Part shown: piece after piece, positions 34,537 through 43,147 of the stretch
Layout: each line of letters begins with the position of its first letter
Numbering within the stretch: the first letter of the stretch is position 1
Origin: Capnocytophaga periodontitidis
Lineage (GTDB): Bacteria > Bacteroidota > Bacteroidia > Flavobacteriales > Flavobacteriaceae
Reading direction: 5' to 3'
Assembly: GCF_016126015.1 (NCBI RefSeq)
Contig: NZ_JAEFDB010000001.1
Coordinates: 682,001 to 746,000, forward strand
DNA: 64,000 bases
Program-made: the position numbers and the translations under genes
The notes under the pieces: model-generated
Told to the model about the DNA's origin: nothing
What the model saw: the letters and a program-made list of their open reading frames with translations, nothing else
Databases searched by the model: none

Positions 34537-35228
34537 GAAAATGCTTATTATTGATAGGCTTATTGACTGTAGCTTGTAACGAGCCTTCACCTAAAACAAC
34601 TACTACACAAAGTAGTACAACAACTTCAAAAGACACTACAACAACTGTTGCAGAAGAAAAGGTAGCTCCTGTAGAAACACTCACTACTGATAATGTAATC
34701 CCCTTTCTCAATCAATATGAGAAAGAAAACAAAGAGCGTTTTGTACGAATCATTACCGATTATGGGAATATCGATATTGAATTGTTTAATGAAACTCCCT
34801 ACCATCGCGCTAACTTTATCTTTCTCACCAAACAAAAATATTTTGACGGCACTGTTTTTCACCGAGTGGTAAAAAATTTTGTCATACAAGGAGGCAATTC
34901 CGAAACTTGGGAAATAAGCCGCCGAAGAGCTGCCATAGGGTCTTATTTATTACCTCCAGATACCAAAAAAGGTTTCAAACACCATCGCGGTATTGTTTCT
35001 ATGCCTAGTAGCGATATCGACAATCCACACCAATTCGCTTCACCTTATGAGTTTTTTATTGTAGTACAAAAACCTGGTGCATATCATTTAGACGGTAACT
35101 ATACAGCTTTTGGCAAAGTAATAGCAGGTATGGACGTGGTAGATAAAATTAACCAAGTCCCCACTGAAGGCAGAGATAATTGGCCTACTAAAGACATCAA
35201 AATGAAAGTAATAATCCTTAATAAATAA
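34533..35228 (+). CDS. Cyclophilin-type peptidyl-prolyl isomerase, lipoprotein
   Basis: 231 residues. A lipoprotein signal (MRKCLLLIGLLTVAC, Cys15) is followed by a low-complexity Thr/Ser linker (about 20-45). The cyclophilin domain starts at about 68 (ITDYGNIDIELFNETPYH) and includes FDGTVFHRVVKNFVIQGG and PYEFFIVVQKPGAYHLDGNYTAFGKVI. It isomerises X-Pro bonds in the periplasm. Overlaps the hydrolase by four bases and lpxB follows after four bases. Confidence 0.92.
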   Translation: MRKCLLLIGLLTVACNEPSPKTTTTQSSTTTSKDTTTTVAEEKVAPVETLTTDNVIPFLNQYEKENKERFVRIITDYGNIDIELFNETPYHRANFIFLTKQKYFDGTVFHRVVKNFVIQGGNSETWEISRRRAAIGSYLLPPDTKKGFKHHRGIVSMPSSDIDNPHQFASPYEFFIVVQKPGAYHLDGNYTAFGKVIAGMDVVDKINQVPTEGRDNWPTKDIKMKVIILNK

Positions 35229-35232
35229 ACAA

Positions 35233-36345
35233 ATGAAATACTATATTATCGCTGGAGAAGCATCGGGTGACTTGCACGCTGCTAACCTAATGAAAGCCCT
35301 TTTAGCTAAAGATCCTCAAGCAAACTTTCAATTTTGGGGAGGCGATCGTATGCAAGCAGTCGGAGGTACCCTCGTAAAACACTATAAAGATCTAGCCTTT
35401 ATGGGTTTTTTAGAGGTATTACTCAACTTACGTACTATCCTCAAAAACATTAGTTTTTGTAAGAAAGACATCTCTGAATTTAAACCCGATATACTCATTT
35501 TTATAGATTATCCTGGGTTCAATATGCGTATTGCCAAATGGGCTAAACAGCAAGGCATCCCTACTCATTACTATATATCTCCTCAAATATGGGCGTGGAA
35601 AGAAAATCGCATCAAAGCCATCAAACGCGATGTAGATGCTATGTACGTGATTTTGCCTTTTGAAAAAGACTTCTATGAAAAGGAACATCAATACCGTGTA
35701 CATTTTGTAGGACATCCCCTCCTTGATGCCATTGCTCAACGACAAGAAGTAGATGAGGTTACTTTTAAAGCTGAAAACGGCTTAGACCATCGTCCTATTA
35801 TAGCCTTACTACCTGGCAGTAGGAAACAAGAAATTGCTAAAATGCTAAAGATAATGCTCTCTATAGTAGACGACTATCACCAATATCAATTCGTAATTGC
35901 AGGCGCTCCTTCTATTGACTATCACTTTTACCAACGCTTCATCAAAGAGGAAAACGTACATTTTGTAAGCGGAAAAACCTACGATTTATTGTCAATTTCG
36001 TATGCTGCTTTGGTAACTAGTGGTACAGCTACCCTAGAAACAGCCTTATTAAATATCCCCGAAGTAGTATGTTACAAAGGAAATTGGATTTCTTATCACA
36101 TCGCTAAACGTATTATCAAACTAAAATATATCTCATTAGTAAATCTCATTATGGATAAACCAGTTGTAACCGAACTCATTCAAGGAGATCTTACTAAAAA
36201 GAACCTGAAGATAGAATTAGATAAACTCTCTACCTATCGCCACCGGTATGAAGTATTTAAAGACTATGTTCAACTTAGAGAGAAATTAGGAGGTGAAGGT
36301 GCTAGTGAAAAAACAGCATCACTCATACTAAAACAACAACAATGA
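35233..36345 (+). CDS. lpxB: Lipid-A-disaccharide synthase
   Basis: 370 residues, GT19. Joins UDP-2,3-diacylglucosamine and lipid X to make the lipid A disaccharide. Start YYIIAGEASGDLHAANLMK and motifs FMGFLEVL, LIFIDYPGFNMRIAKWAKQQ, YYISPQIWAWKENR, LPFEKDFY, LLPGSRKQEI and TSGTATLETALL. Operates at the inner membrane in the Raetz pathway; kdsA is at the right edge of the window. The stop overlaps the rhomboid start by four bases. Confidence 0.96.
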   Translation: MKYYIIAGEASGDLHAANLMKALLAKDPQANFQFWGGDRMQAVGGTLVKHYKDLAFMGFLEVLLNLRTILKNISFCKKDISEFKPDILIFIDYPGFNMRIAKWAKQQGIPTHYYISPQIWAWKENRIKAIKRDVDAMYVILPFEKDFYEKEHQYRVHFVGHPLLDAIAQRQEVDEVTFKAENGLDHRPIIALLPGSRKQEIAKMLKIMLSIVDDYHQYQFVIAGAPSIDYHFYQRFIKEENVHFVSGKTYDLLSISYAALVTSGTATLETALLNIPEVVCYKGNWISYHIAKRIIKLKYISLVNLIMDKPVVTELIQGDLTKKNLKIELDKLSTYRHRYEVFKDYVQLREKLGGEGASEKTASLILKQQQ

Positions 36346-37139
36346 ATTCCTTATCACAAAAATTCAATGCCGCTAATAAAGTGATTATATTCACACTAAT
36401 AGCTTTTGGTATCACCCAAGGTTTAGTATATGGAGGAATATTCTCTCAATCACAACTGAACCAATGGTTATGTGTACCTCAACAACTACCCTTATTTTTA
36501 GAACGACCTTGGACGCTGCTTAGCTATGCTTTTTATCACGTGAGTATAGAACATTTATTTTGGAATATGTTTTTTTTGTTCTTCTCTGGACACGTATTTT
36601 TCCGTCTTTTCAAAACAAAAACTTTCATAAGCGTTTATTTTTTCAGTTTGATAGGAGGAGGTATTGCATTTTTATTATGGGGTTATATCACTCCCGAAAT
36701 AGCGAGCAACAATGCCTTATTAGGTGCTTCGGCAGCTGTTATAGGTCTTTTGTTCTTCGTGGTTACTATTTTTCCCTCATATAAAATATATGTCTTTAGT
36801 TTTAGAATCCGATTATTGTTTTTCCTTCTCGCCCTTATATTATTTGATTGTATAGATATTTCTAATAATTTTGGAGGAAAAATAGCCCATTTTGGAGGAA
36901 TTCTAAGCGGAATATTAGTCGGTTTTAGCTATAAACACCTCTTTTCTCCCAAGAAAAACCCCAATACTCTTTCTACACCTTCTATTATAGAACCTCAAAC
37001 GTCTCATATATCCGAAAACCAAAGAATTAAACAACACCAAATTCAAAAATTATTCAACAAAATTAATACCAGTGGCTATGATAGCCTTACCGATGAAGAA
37101 AAAAAATATCTTTTTCAAGCTACTAAAGAAAATGAGTAA
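36342..37139 (+). CDS. Rhomboid-family intramembrane protease
   Basis: 265 residues with six helices and a soluble C-tail (about 200-265). N-terminal PWTLLSYAFYHVSIEHLFWNMFFLF corresponds to the first helices with the conserved HxxxxHxxxN. The Ser helix has LLGASAAVIGL, where the usual GxSG is GASA, and the partner His is in GGKIAHFGGILSG. Both catalytic residues are therefore in place. Rhomboids cleave membrane proteins within the bilayer. Ends the lpxB run. Confidence 0.85.
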   Translation: MNSLSQKFNAANKVIIFTLIAFGITQGLVYGGIFSQSQLNQWLCVPQQLPLFLERPWTLLSYAFYHVSIEHLFWNMFFLFFSGHVFFRLFKTKTFISVYFFSLIGGGIAFLLWGYITPEIASNNALLGASAAVIGLLFFVVTIFPSYKIYVFSFRIRLLFFLLALILFDCIDISNNFGGKIAHFGGILSGILVGFSYKHLFSPKKNPNTLSTPSIIEPQTSHISENQRIKQHQIQKLFNKINTSGYDSLTDEEKKYLFQATKENE

Positions 37140-37239
37140 TTGTATGTTAAAAAATATCTACAAAAGTTAATTAATGTTAATATTCTACATTGACTATTTA
37201 TTTAACATGCTTTTAACTTTTTAGATTAGATAGTTTTTG

Positions 37240-37247
37240 TACTTTTG
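37240..37247 (+). promoter_or_regulatory. Promoter -7 box of the TlpA-like lipoprotein gene
   Basis: TACTTTTG, 36 bases before the start at 37283. The -33 region is weak. Confidence 0.5.
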
Positions 37248-37282
37248 CCACCAGTAGTTGAATGATTTTTTGATTTATGACG

Positions 37283-38683
37283 ATGAGAAAACTTTTATTA
37301 TTAACCCTTATCATTACCTTAGTAGGCTGTAAAAAACAACCTACAAACAGTACCTTTTTTACAGGTTTCTTTCCAAACTCTAAAGATTCATTAGTGGTTT
37401 TATATGCTAATGATACTCCTATTGACACCACCTTCCTGAACAAAGATAAGAACTTTACTTTCTCTTTAAATATCAAAGAAAGTAAATTGTATAATTTTGA
37501 AATAGGAGGAAAATATCAATATGTATTTTTAGAACCTTTGGATAGTTTAGTGGTTTATGCTAATACTTTGCGCTTTGAGGAGAGTATTTCTTTTTCAGGA
37601 AAAGGATCGGCTATCAATAACTTTTTGCTTTCACAGCTAAGTAACATCGATATCCAAAGTGATGAATTGAAAAAATATCATTCCCTCCCCCCTATAACAT
37701 ATAAAGAAAAAATTGATTCCATTTTGATAATAAAGAAAAAAGAGTGTGATAATTTCATAAAAAATCATCCTTATCTCTCTGAAAAAGCTAAAAATATAGC
37801 CTTAGTGAGCAGTATATTCCCTCTCTATAAAGAGATTGAAATATATCCATTTATATATCAAGATAAGAATAAAAATCTTACAAACCACCTTTTACCCTCT
37901 GATTTCTACAACTATAGGAAACAAATTGACTATAATAACTTCTTTTTAGAATACTACCGACCTTATTATAGCTATATGGTAATGTATGTGAATAACTTAG
38001 CCTTTACAAAGTACACTCACAACAATAGTACCTTAGTAGATCTAAACCGAGAGTTAGGTTTTCACTTAGAGAAAATTAAAATTATTGATAGCTTGTTTAA
38101 TAAAGGAAGTTTGAGAGATAATCTATATCGAAATGCCGCTTATGCTTATATCTTTAACATTCAAGAACATGCTCAATATCAAGATTATTTTGATAAATTT
38201 GCAAAGTATAATAAGGATAATGAACACAAAGCTGAATTAGATAAAGTGTTTAAAAATGTAATCGCTTTGCAAGCTGGACAAATCCCCCCCGATTTCGATT
38301 TGATAGACACCAAAGGCTCTCTCACTAAGTTTTCAGCAATACAAAAACCCGAAGTAACCATATACTACTTTTGGTCAGTAAACCAAAGAGAACTCTCTAA
38401 CTTGATTTTTAATAGAATCGCTCAACTGAAAAGTCTATTCCCTAATGTAAAATTTGTAGGTATTGATATAGGGCAAGATAAAAACCAATGGCGCAAGAGA
38501 ATTTCTGAAAATCAATGGACAGACCAATATCACTCCATCAACTTTATGGATTTGTCTCAGAAATTCCTTATCAACAATATCAATAAATCAGTAATTATAG
38601 ATAAAAACGGGCGTATCATATCAGCTTTTGAAGATATATTCAGCCCTAACTTAGAAAAAATTTTATTGTATAAAGCATCTTAA
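37283..38683 (+). CDS. DUF4369/TlpA-like lipoprotein lacking the redox CxxC
   Basis: 466 residues from ATG 37283. Lipoprotein signal MRKLLLLTLIITLVGCKKQ (Cys16). The N-half (about 25-110) has DUF4369-style beta strands (DSLVVLYANDTPIDTTFL, FVFLEPLDSLVVYAN type). A helical middle follows. The C-terminal ~150 residues look like a thioredoxin fold, beginning IPPDFDLIDTKGSLTKFSAI, then TIYYFWSVNQRELSNLIF, where the CxxC of TlpA proteins should be and is absent. It is therefore unlikely to be a redox enzyme. Downstream gene at 38688 is four bases away. Confidence 0.75.
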   Translation: MRKLLLLTLIITLVGCKKQPTNSTFFTGFFPNSKDSLVVLYANDTPIDTTFLNKDKNFTFSLNIKESKLYNFEIGGKYQYVFLEPLDSLVVYANTLRFEESISFSGKGSAINNFLLSQLSNIDIQSDELKKYHSLPPITYKEKIDSILIIKKKECDNFIKNHPYLSEKAKNIALVSSIFPLYKEIEIYPFIYQDKNKNLTNHLLPSDFYNYRKQIDYNNFFLEYYRPYYSYMVMYVNNLAFTKYTHNNSTLVDLNRELGFHLEKIKIIDSLFNKGSLRDNLYRNAAYAYIFNIQEHAQYQDYFDKFAKYNKDNEHKAELDKVFKNVIALQAGQIPPDFDLIDTKGSLTKFSAIQKPEVTIYYFWSVNQRELSNLIFNRIAQLKSLFPNVKFVGIDIGQDKNQWRKRISENQWTDQYHSINFMDLSQKFLINNINKSVIIDKNGRIISAFEDIFSPNLEKILLYKAS

Positions 38684-38687
38684 ATTT

Positions 38688-39209
38688 ATGTCTGACCAAA
38701 TTGTCAATTTCATTATGTATTGTATCCCTGCGCTTATTGTAGGGGCTATTGCTTTCTATTTCTTTAGAATGCACATTCAAAACGAGGATAGAAAACGTTT
38801 TTTCTTACTACAACAAGAAAACCAAAAATACGCTTTACCTATCCGTTTGCAAGCTTATGAGCGTATGACACTCTTCTTGGAACGCATTGCTCCTCAACAA
38901 CTCTTTTTGCGCATCCCTCCCCACAACTTTTCTAAACAAGAGTACGAAATACTTCTCGTGAATTCTATAGATGAAGAGTTTGAACACAATTTGGCACAGC
39001 AAATATATTTAAGCGGACAATTGTGGCAAATCATCAGAACAGCTAAAATAGCTACTATTCACATAATTCGGAAAGCTGCTCATAATGATGAACTAAAAGA
39101 TTCACAAGCAATGGTAGAGGGTATATTTAAAGAGTTTGCCGAAAAAGCAACTCCATCAGCTAATGCATTAAGCCACTTAAAAGAAGAAGTAAAACAATTT
39201 TTAAGATAA
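38688..39209 (+). CDS. Conserved 173-residue membrane-anchored protein of Flavobacteriia type
   Basis: An N-terminal helix (about 7-27, IMYCIPALIVGAIAFYFF) is followed by a soluble helical domain with PIRLQAYERMTLFLERIAPQQLFLRI, DEEFEHNLAQQIYLSGQLWQIIRTAK and a long C-terminal helix. I believe similar proteins are common and unnamed in Flavobacteriia; no function known to me. The gene is co-transcribed with the lipoprotein upstream and ends in a terminator. Confidence 0.75.
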   Translation: MSDQIVNFIMYCIPALIVGAIAFYFFRMHIQNEDRKRFFLLQQENQKYALPIRLQAYERMTLFLERIAPQQLFLRIPPHNFSKQEYEILLVNSIDEEFEHNLAQQIYLSGQLWQIIRTAKIATIHIIRKAAHNDELKDSQAMVEGIFKEFAEKATPSANALSHLKEEVKQFLR

Positions 39210-39238
39210 AATTGTCACATAATTAAACGTTATAGAAT

Positions 39239-39269
39239 TAGCCAAAGTTTTTTTACTTTGGCTATTTTT
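39239..39269. terminator. Terminator between convergent genes
   Basis: TAGCCAAAGT (39239-39248) pairs with ACTTTGGCTA (39255-39264), with a T run to 39269. It lies just before the miaA stop, so it mainly serves the plus-strand gene. Confidence 0.82.
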
Positions 39270-39270
39270 C

Positions 39271-40182
39271 TTACAAATCAACTAATTGACTAATTGACAA
39301 ATTATTTAATTGGCTAATTTCAAACCAATGAATATCTTTATTCTTACAAAACCAAGTGTATTGTCGCTTTGCAAAACGCCGTGTATTTTTCTTAATTTCT
39401 TCGATAGCAAAATCTAAAGATATTTTTCCTTCAAAAAAATCAAATAATTCTCTATATCCCACTGTTTGTAAGGCATTGAGTTCCTTATAAGGAAAAAGCC
39501 TTTGAGCCTCTATCAATAATCCATTTTCAAGCATTAGTTCTACTCGATCGTTGATGCGATTATATACGACTTCTCGTTCGGCAGTAAGTCCAATAGTGAT
39601 ATTTGTAAAATCTCTAAGAGTTTCCTTCCTATTTAAAAAAGATGAATAAGGTTTACCTGATGCTATACACACTTCCAAAGCTCGCATCATTCGTTGTGGA
39701 TTTTGAATATCCATTCGTCCGTATTGAATTGGATCTAAATCCTTGAGTTTTGTTTGCAAATAGGCAATTCCTTGTGTTTGATAGTGTGCATCCAATTCTT
39801 TTCTAATTTCAGTAGAAACTTCAGGAAAATCATCTAATCCATAAAGCACCGCATCAGCATAAAGTCCACTTCCTCCCACCATTATCACTACATCGTGTTG
39901 TCGGAAAAGCTCAGTGAGCAAAGTAATAGTATCACGTTCAAAATCGCCCACTGAGTAGGGGTCAAATATCGATTTATGTTGTATAAAATGATGTTTCACT
40001 TGGGCTAATTCTTCAGCTGAAGGAACAGCAGTACCTATGCTCATCTCTTTGAAAAACTGGCGAGAATCACAAGAAATAATTTCTGTACCAAAGTGTAAAG
40101 CTAAATTTATTGCCAAACTCGTTTTGCCTATGGCTGTAGGCCCTATTATAGTGAGAAGTGTTTTCTTATTTTTTATCGGCAT
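39271..40182 (-). CDS. miaA: tRNA dimethylallyltransferase
   Basis: 303 residues. Adds the dimethylallyl group to A37 of tRNAs reading UNN codons. P-loop LTIIGPTAIGKTSLA (14-22), substrate motifs ISCDSRQFFKEMSIGTA, VGGSGLYADAVLYGLDDFP, and the conserved FAKRQYTWFCKNKDIHWF C-region. The last ~14 residues (SQLNNLSISQLVDL) are encoded by the same AT-rich repeat found in several promoters, so the real family core ends near HWFE. The start overlaps the channel gene by 17 bases. Confidence 0.94.
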   Translation of the reverse strand: MPIKNKKTLLTIIGPTAIGKTSLAINLALHFGTEIISCDSRQFFKEMSIGTAVPSAEELAQVKHHFIQHKSIFDPYSVGDFERDTITLLTELFRQHDVVIMVGGSGLYADAVLYGLDDFPEVSTEIRKELDAHYQTQGIAYLQTKLKDLDPIQYGRMDIQNPQRMMRALEVCIASGKPYSSFLNRKETLRDFTNITIGLTAEREVVYNRINDRVELMLENGLLIEAQRLFPYKELNALQTVGYRELFDFFEGKISLDFAIEEIKKNTRRFAKRQYTWFCKNKDIHWFEISQLNNLSISQLVDL

Positions 40183-41011
40183 CTGTTATAGGTTCATTCA
40201 GTGGTGAGCCACATTGGCTACAATATTTTGCTTCAGGAGGATTTTGAAAGTTACAGTGTTTGCAACGTCGACGCTGGGTTTTCATTTTGGTATATTCAGC
40301 AGTAACAATACCTGTGGGCACTGCAATGATACCATATCCCAGAATCATTATAAGCGAAGCTAACATTTGTCCTAAGGTAGTTGCAGGAGCTATATCGCCA
40401 TAGCCTACGGTAGTCATTGTAACAATACACCAATAAATACTACGAGGAATACTTGTAAAACCATTTTCGCGCCCTTCTATCACATACATCAGTGACCCCA
40501 AAAGCACACATATCACCGATACAAAATAGATAAAAATAATAATCTTATTTCTACTAGTACGCAATGCCATTTTCAATTCTTCGCCTTGGTTCATAAAGCT
40601 CACCAAATCTAAAATACGAAAAATTCTAAGCAAACGCAATGCACGTGTTACCGATATAGCCTTAGCACCTGGAGTAATGAACGACAAGTACATAGGTAAT
40701 ATAGAAATCAAATCAATAATACCATAAAGGCTAAAAATATAACGATAAGGTTTTTTGTTAGTAATAATTCTTAAAACATATTCCATTGAGAAGAAAACAG
40801 TAATCACCCACTCCATAAACACGAGTACCCCGTGCAAGTGTTCATTTACTCCTTGCACCGTTTCAAGCATTACCATTATCACACTGATAACAATCAGAGC
40901 CAATAACACTAAGTCAAACAACTTGCCTAAAGGTGTGTTAGTGCCATAAATAATGATATAAGCTTTCCGTTTGAAAAGTTCGTATTTAGCGTTGAAAATC
41001 TTTTTATCCAT
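40166..41011 (-). CDS. Voltage-gated-type potassium channel with zinc-ribbon tail
   Basis: 281 residues from ATG 41011. Six-helix ion transporter: S1 LFDLVLLALIVISVIMVM, an S4-like segment with spaced Arg (SVTRALRLLRIFRIL), and a pore loop with the K+ selectivity filter TVGYGD (201-206). After S6 the tail has four Cys, CKHC (250, 253) and CSQC (264, 267), a rubredoxin-like zinc ribbon rare on bacterial channels. The longer reading that begins upstream (in the esterase) is rejected as it overlaps the stop. Fourth in the pyrC run. Confidence 0.9.
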   Translation of the reverse strand: MDKKIFNAKYELFKRKAYIIIYGTNTPLGKLFDLVLLALIVISVIMVMLETVQGVNEHLHGVLVFMEWVITVFFSMEYVLRIITNKKPYRYIFSLYGIIDLISILPMYLSFITPGAKAISVTRALRLLRIFRILDLVSFMNQGEELKMALRTSRNKIIIFIYFVSVICVLLGSLMYVIEGRENGFTSIPRSIYWCIVTMTTVGYGDIAPATTLGQMLASLIMILGYGIIAVPTGIVTAEYTKMKTQRRRCKHCNFQNPPEAKYCSQCGSPLNEPITDADKK

Positions 41012-41012
41012 A

Positions 41013-41672
41013 CTATTGCTCGGTAAGCCAATCACGGAAAGAATAAAAGTTTTGTGGTGATACACCGTGTCCTATAGGAAATTCTTCGTACTTGTATTTA
41101 ATACCAAGATTCTTTAAAAATTCGGGAGTTTGTCGTGCCCATTCCACTGGAATCACTTGATCGCTCGCACCGTGTGATACATAAAAACGAGTAGCTGAGT
41201 GATTCTCACGTACATAACCTTCCTTTAAAATCTCTTTATTCACATATCCACTAAGCGCAATTACATTGCGTATTTTCTTAGGATAGGAAAGTGCTATTGC
41301 CATACTGAGTATACTTCCTTGACTAAAACCTAATAATGTAATATTTTTGTTATCTAAATCATATAGCTTGCAAAGCTCTTCTATACATTGCATAATAAGG
41401 TCGCGCGAAGCTATTGCTTGTTCATTATCACTAAAATTTTCTTGTTCAGTATCAAAATTAATCATATACCAAGCATAGCCAAAAGTTACCAAATGATAAG
41501 GTGCTCTAAAAGAGATAATCATATATTCAGCTGGTAGAGCATCGGCAAAAGAAAAAAGATCTTCTTCATTGCTTCCATAGCCGTGTAACATAAAGATTAC
41601 AGGAGGACGTTTAGTCCTCACTTGAGGTTCTCTAACAATATATTCTAATGGGATTTTTTTGTTGTTACTCAT
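41013..41672 (-). CDS. Alpha/beta hydrolase, phospholipase/carboxylesterase type
   Basis: 219 residues, no signal peptide. Motifs: VIFMLHGYGSNEEDLFSFA (oxyanion region), the nucleophile elbow LLGFSQGSILSM (Ser), SHGASDQVIP (Asp) and PIGHGVSPQNF (His). This matches the phospholipase/carboxylesterase (YpfH-like) family. It follows the dihydroorotase-like gene by 29 bases and leads into the channel gene. Confidence 0.9.
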   Translation of the reverse strand: MSNNKKIPLEYIVREPQVRTKRPPVIFMLHGYGSNEEDLFSFADALPAEYMIISFRAPYHLVTFGYAWYMINFDTEQENFSDNEQAIASRDLIMQCIEELCKLYDLDNKNITLLGFSQGSILSMAIALSYPKKIRNVIALSGYVNKEILKEGYVRENHSATRFYVSHGASDQVIPVEWARQTPEFLKNLGIKYKYEEFPIGHGVSPQNFYSFRDWLTEQ

Positions 41673-41701
41673 TTTAATTATAAGTTTTCTTTTTGTAGTT
41701 T

Positions 41702-42949
41702 CTAATTCAATACCAACTGATTACGAGCTATTACACCTATAACTTTTCCTTTCATTGTCTCGCCTATAAAAGCACTATTTTTAGAAGCCGACAAAATATC
41801 ATTTATTGTAAAAACTGAAGAGCCTTCGGGAGTAAATAAAGTCATATCAGCAGAAGTCCCTTCAGTAATAGGTGTAGAAGGAATACGAAAACGTTTGCGA
41901 GCTGAAGTAAGTAATTGTATAGATCGTTCTATAGAAGTATATTGGGTAAGAATTCCAAAAGCATTCTCTAATCCTATTGTACCAAAAGCCGCCCAGTCAA
42001 ACTCTTTAAATTTCAATTCTATATCTAATGGATTATGGTCGGAAGTAACAAAGTCTATCACTCCCTCGTTCAAAGCCTCTCTAAGTGCTTGTACGTTAGC
42101 AGTATCACGTAAAGGAGGTAATACTTTGTAGTTAGTATTAAAATTCTCTAACACTTCATCTATAAAATGCAAGTTATGTATTGCTACACTGCAACTTACA
42201 TCTAATCCTTTAGCTTTGGCTTCTCTAATTAAGGCAACCGACTTTGCAGTGGAAATTGTTGGAATATGCAATTTACCCCCTGCATATTCTAATACAGCTA
42301 AATCGCGTGCGACCATAAGTTCTTCAGCCAAAGCTGGAATTCCTTTCAGTCCCAAACGAGTAGCTTCAATATGTTCATTCACCACTCCTTTGCCCATAAT
42401 TTTAGTATCATTAGGAAAGGAAATTACAATACCTCCAAAGGGTTGGGTGTATTGTAAGGCTATTTTTAACAAATTACTATTGCTAATAGCTTTTTTATAA
42501 TCGCCAAAAGCCACTGCTCCTCCTTTTTTCATATCAAAAAGCTCAGCAAGATACTCGCCTTTACTCTCTATGGTAAGTGCCCCAATAGGATGAGCTGTTG
42601 CAGCACAATGAGCAGTTTTATTCTTTATATATACTACCCCCGACTGACTATCCACTACAGGATGCGTAAGCGGATTGATTAATAGATGAGTAAAACCACT
42701 TTTTTCAGCAGTACGCATTCCATTAGCTAAAGTTTCTCGTTCTTCAAACCCTGGCTCTCCAAAACAAACACTACTATCTGTCCATCCTTGTGAAACATAA
42801 ATATTCTCTAATACTTGCATTTCATTAGTAAGGGGAATAGATGCACTAACTTGCTGAATAACACCTCCCGAGATAAGAATATCTCTGACTTTATTGTGAT
42901 AGGCACTTTCTGGATCAATAATCCGTGCTGATTTTAATAGAATATCCAT
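41702..42949 (-). CDS. pyrC: Dihydroorotase-like protein without the HxH metal site
   Basis: 415 residues of the multidomain-type (class I) dihydroorotase group. Domain order is normal: LLKSARIIDPES (composite beta domain), then GWTDSSVCFGEPGFEERETL, LAELFDMKKGGAVAFGDY, LGLKGIPALAEELMVARDL, ISTAKSVALIREAKAKGLDVSCSVAIHNL and TSDHNPLDIELK. The first motif normally reads DxHxHLREPG; both His are replaced here (D-S-S-V). The active-site loop Asp and HNP are kept. The symbol is therefore provisional, as it may be a non-catalytic partner. It has its own promoter and heads a four-gene run. Confidence 0.8.
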   Translation of the reverse strand: MDILLKSARIIDPESAYHNKVRDILISGGVIQQVSASIPLTNEMQVLENIYVSQGWTDSSVCFGEPGFEERETLANGMRTAEKSGFTHLLINPLTHPVVDSQSGVVYIKNKTAHCAATAHPIGALTIESKGEYLAELFDMKKGGAVAFGDYKKAISNSNLLKIALQYTQPFGGIVISFPNDTKIMGKGVVNEHIEATRLGLKGIPALAEELMVARDLAVLEYAGGKLHIPTISTAKSVALIREAKAKGLDVSCSVAIHNLHFIDEVLENFNTNYKVLPPLRDTANVQALREALNEGVIDFVTSDHNPLDIELKFKEFDWAAFGTIGLENAFGILTQYTSIERSIQLLTSARKRFRIPSTPITEGTSADMTLFTPEGSSVFTINDILSASKNSAFIGETMKGKVIGVIARNQLVLN

Positions 42950-42981
42950 AGTGGCTTTTTAGGCTTTCATAAATTTTATGG

Positions 42982-43011
42982 CAAAGGTACAAATTAATTA
43001 ACAATTAACAA
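42982..43011 (-). promoter_or_regulatory. Promoter of the pyrC-miaA run
   Basis: Minus strand TTG at 43011-43009 and TACCTTTG at 42989-42982, spacer 19. Several AACAATTAACAAT direct repeats lie upstream. Confidence 0.62.
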
Positions 43012-43098
43012 TCAACAATTAACAATTTTAACAATTAAGATTAAATGAACTATCTAACTCATCATATAGTTTAATATGCAACTTGCTAATCGACAAAT

Positions 43099-43128
43099 TT
43101 GCTAATTGACAAATTATTCGTATCTTTG
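43099..43128 (+). promoter_or_regulatory. purE promoter in a shared AT-rich promoter block
   Basis: TTG at 43099-43101 and TATCTTTG at 43121-43128, spacer 19. The preceding CTAATTGACAAATTATTC is the repeated block seen also at 18.2 and 54.2 kb. A start upstream at 43106 would lie inside the promoter. Confidence 0.65.
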
Positions 43129-43147
43129 CCCGAAAAAATATAAATAT

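Noticed and set aside
43001-43045. Repeated AACAATTAACAAT before pyrC as a CRISPR-like array
   Set aside because: The units are too short, with no spacers of constant length; it is low-complexity AT sequence common in this genome.
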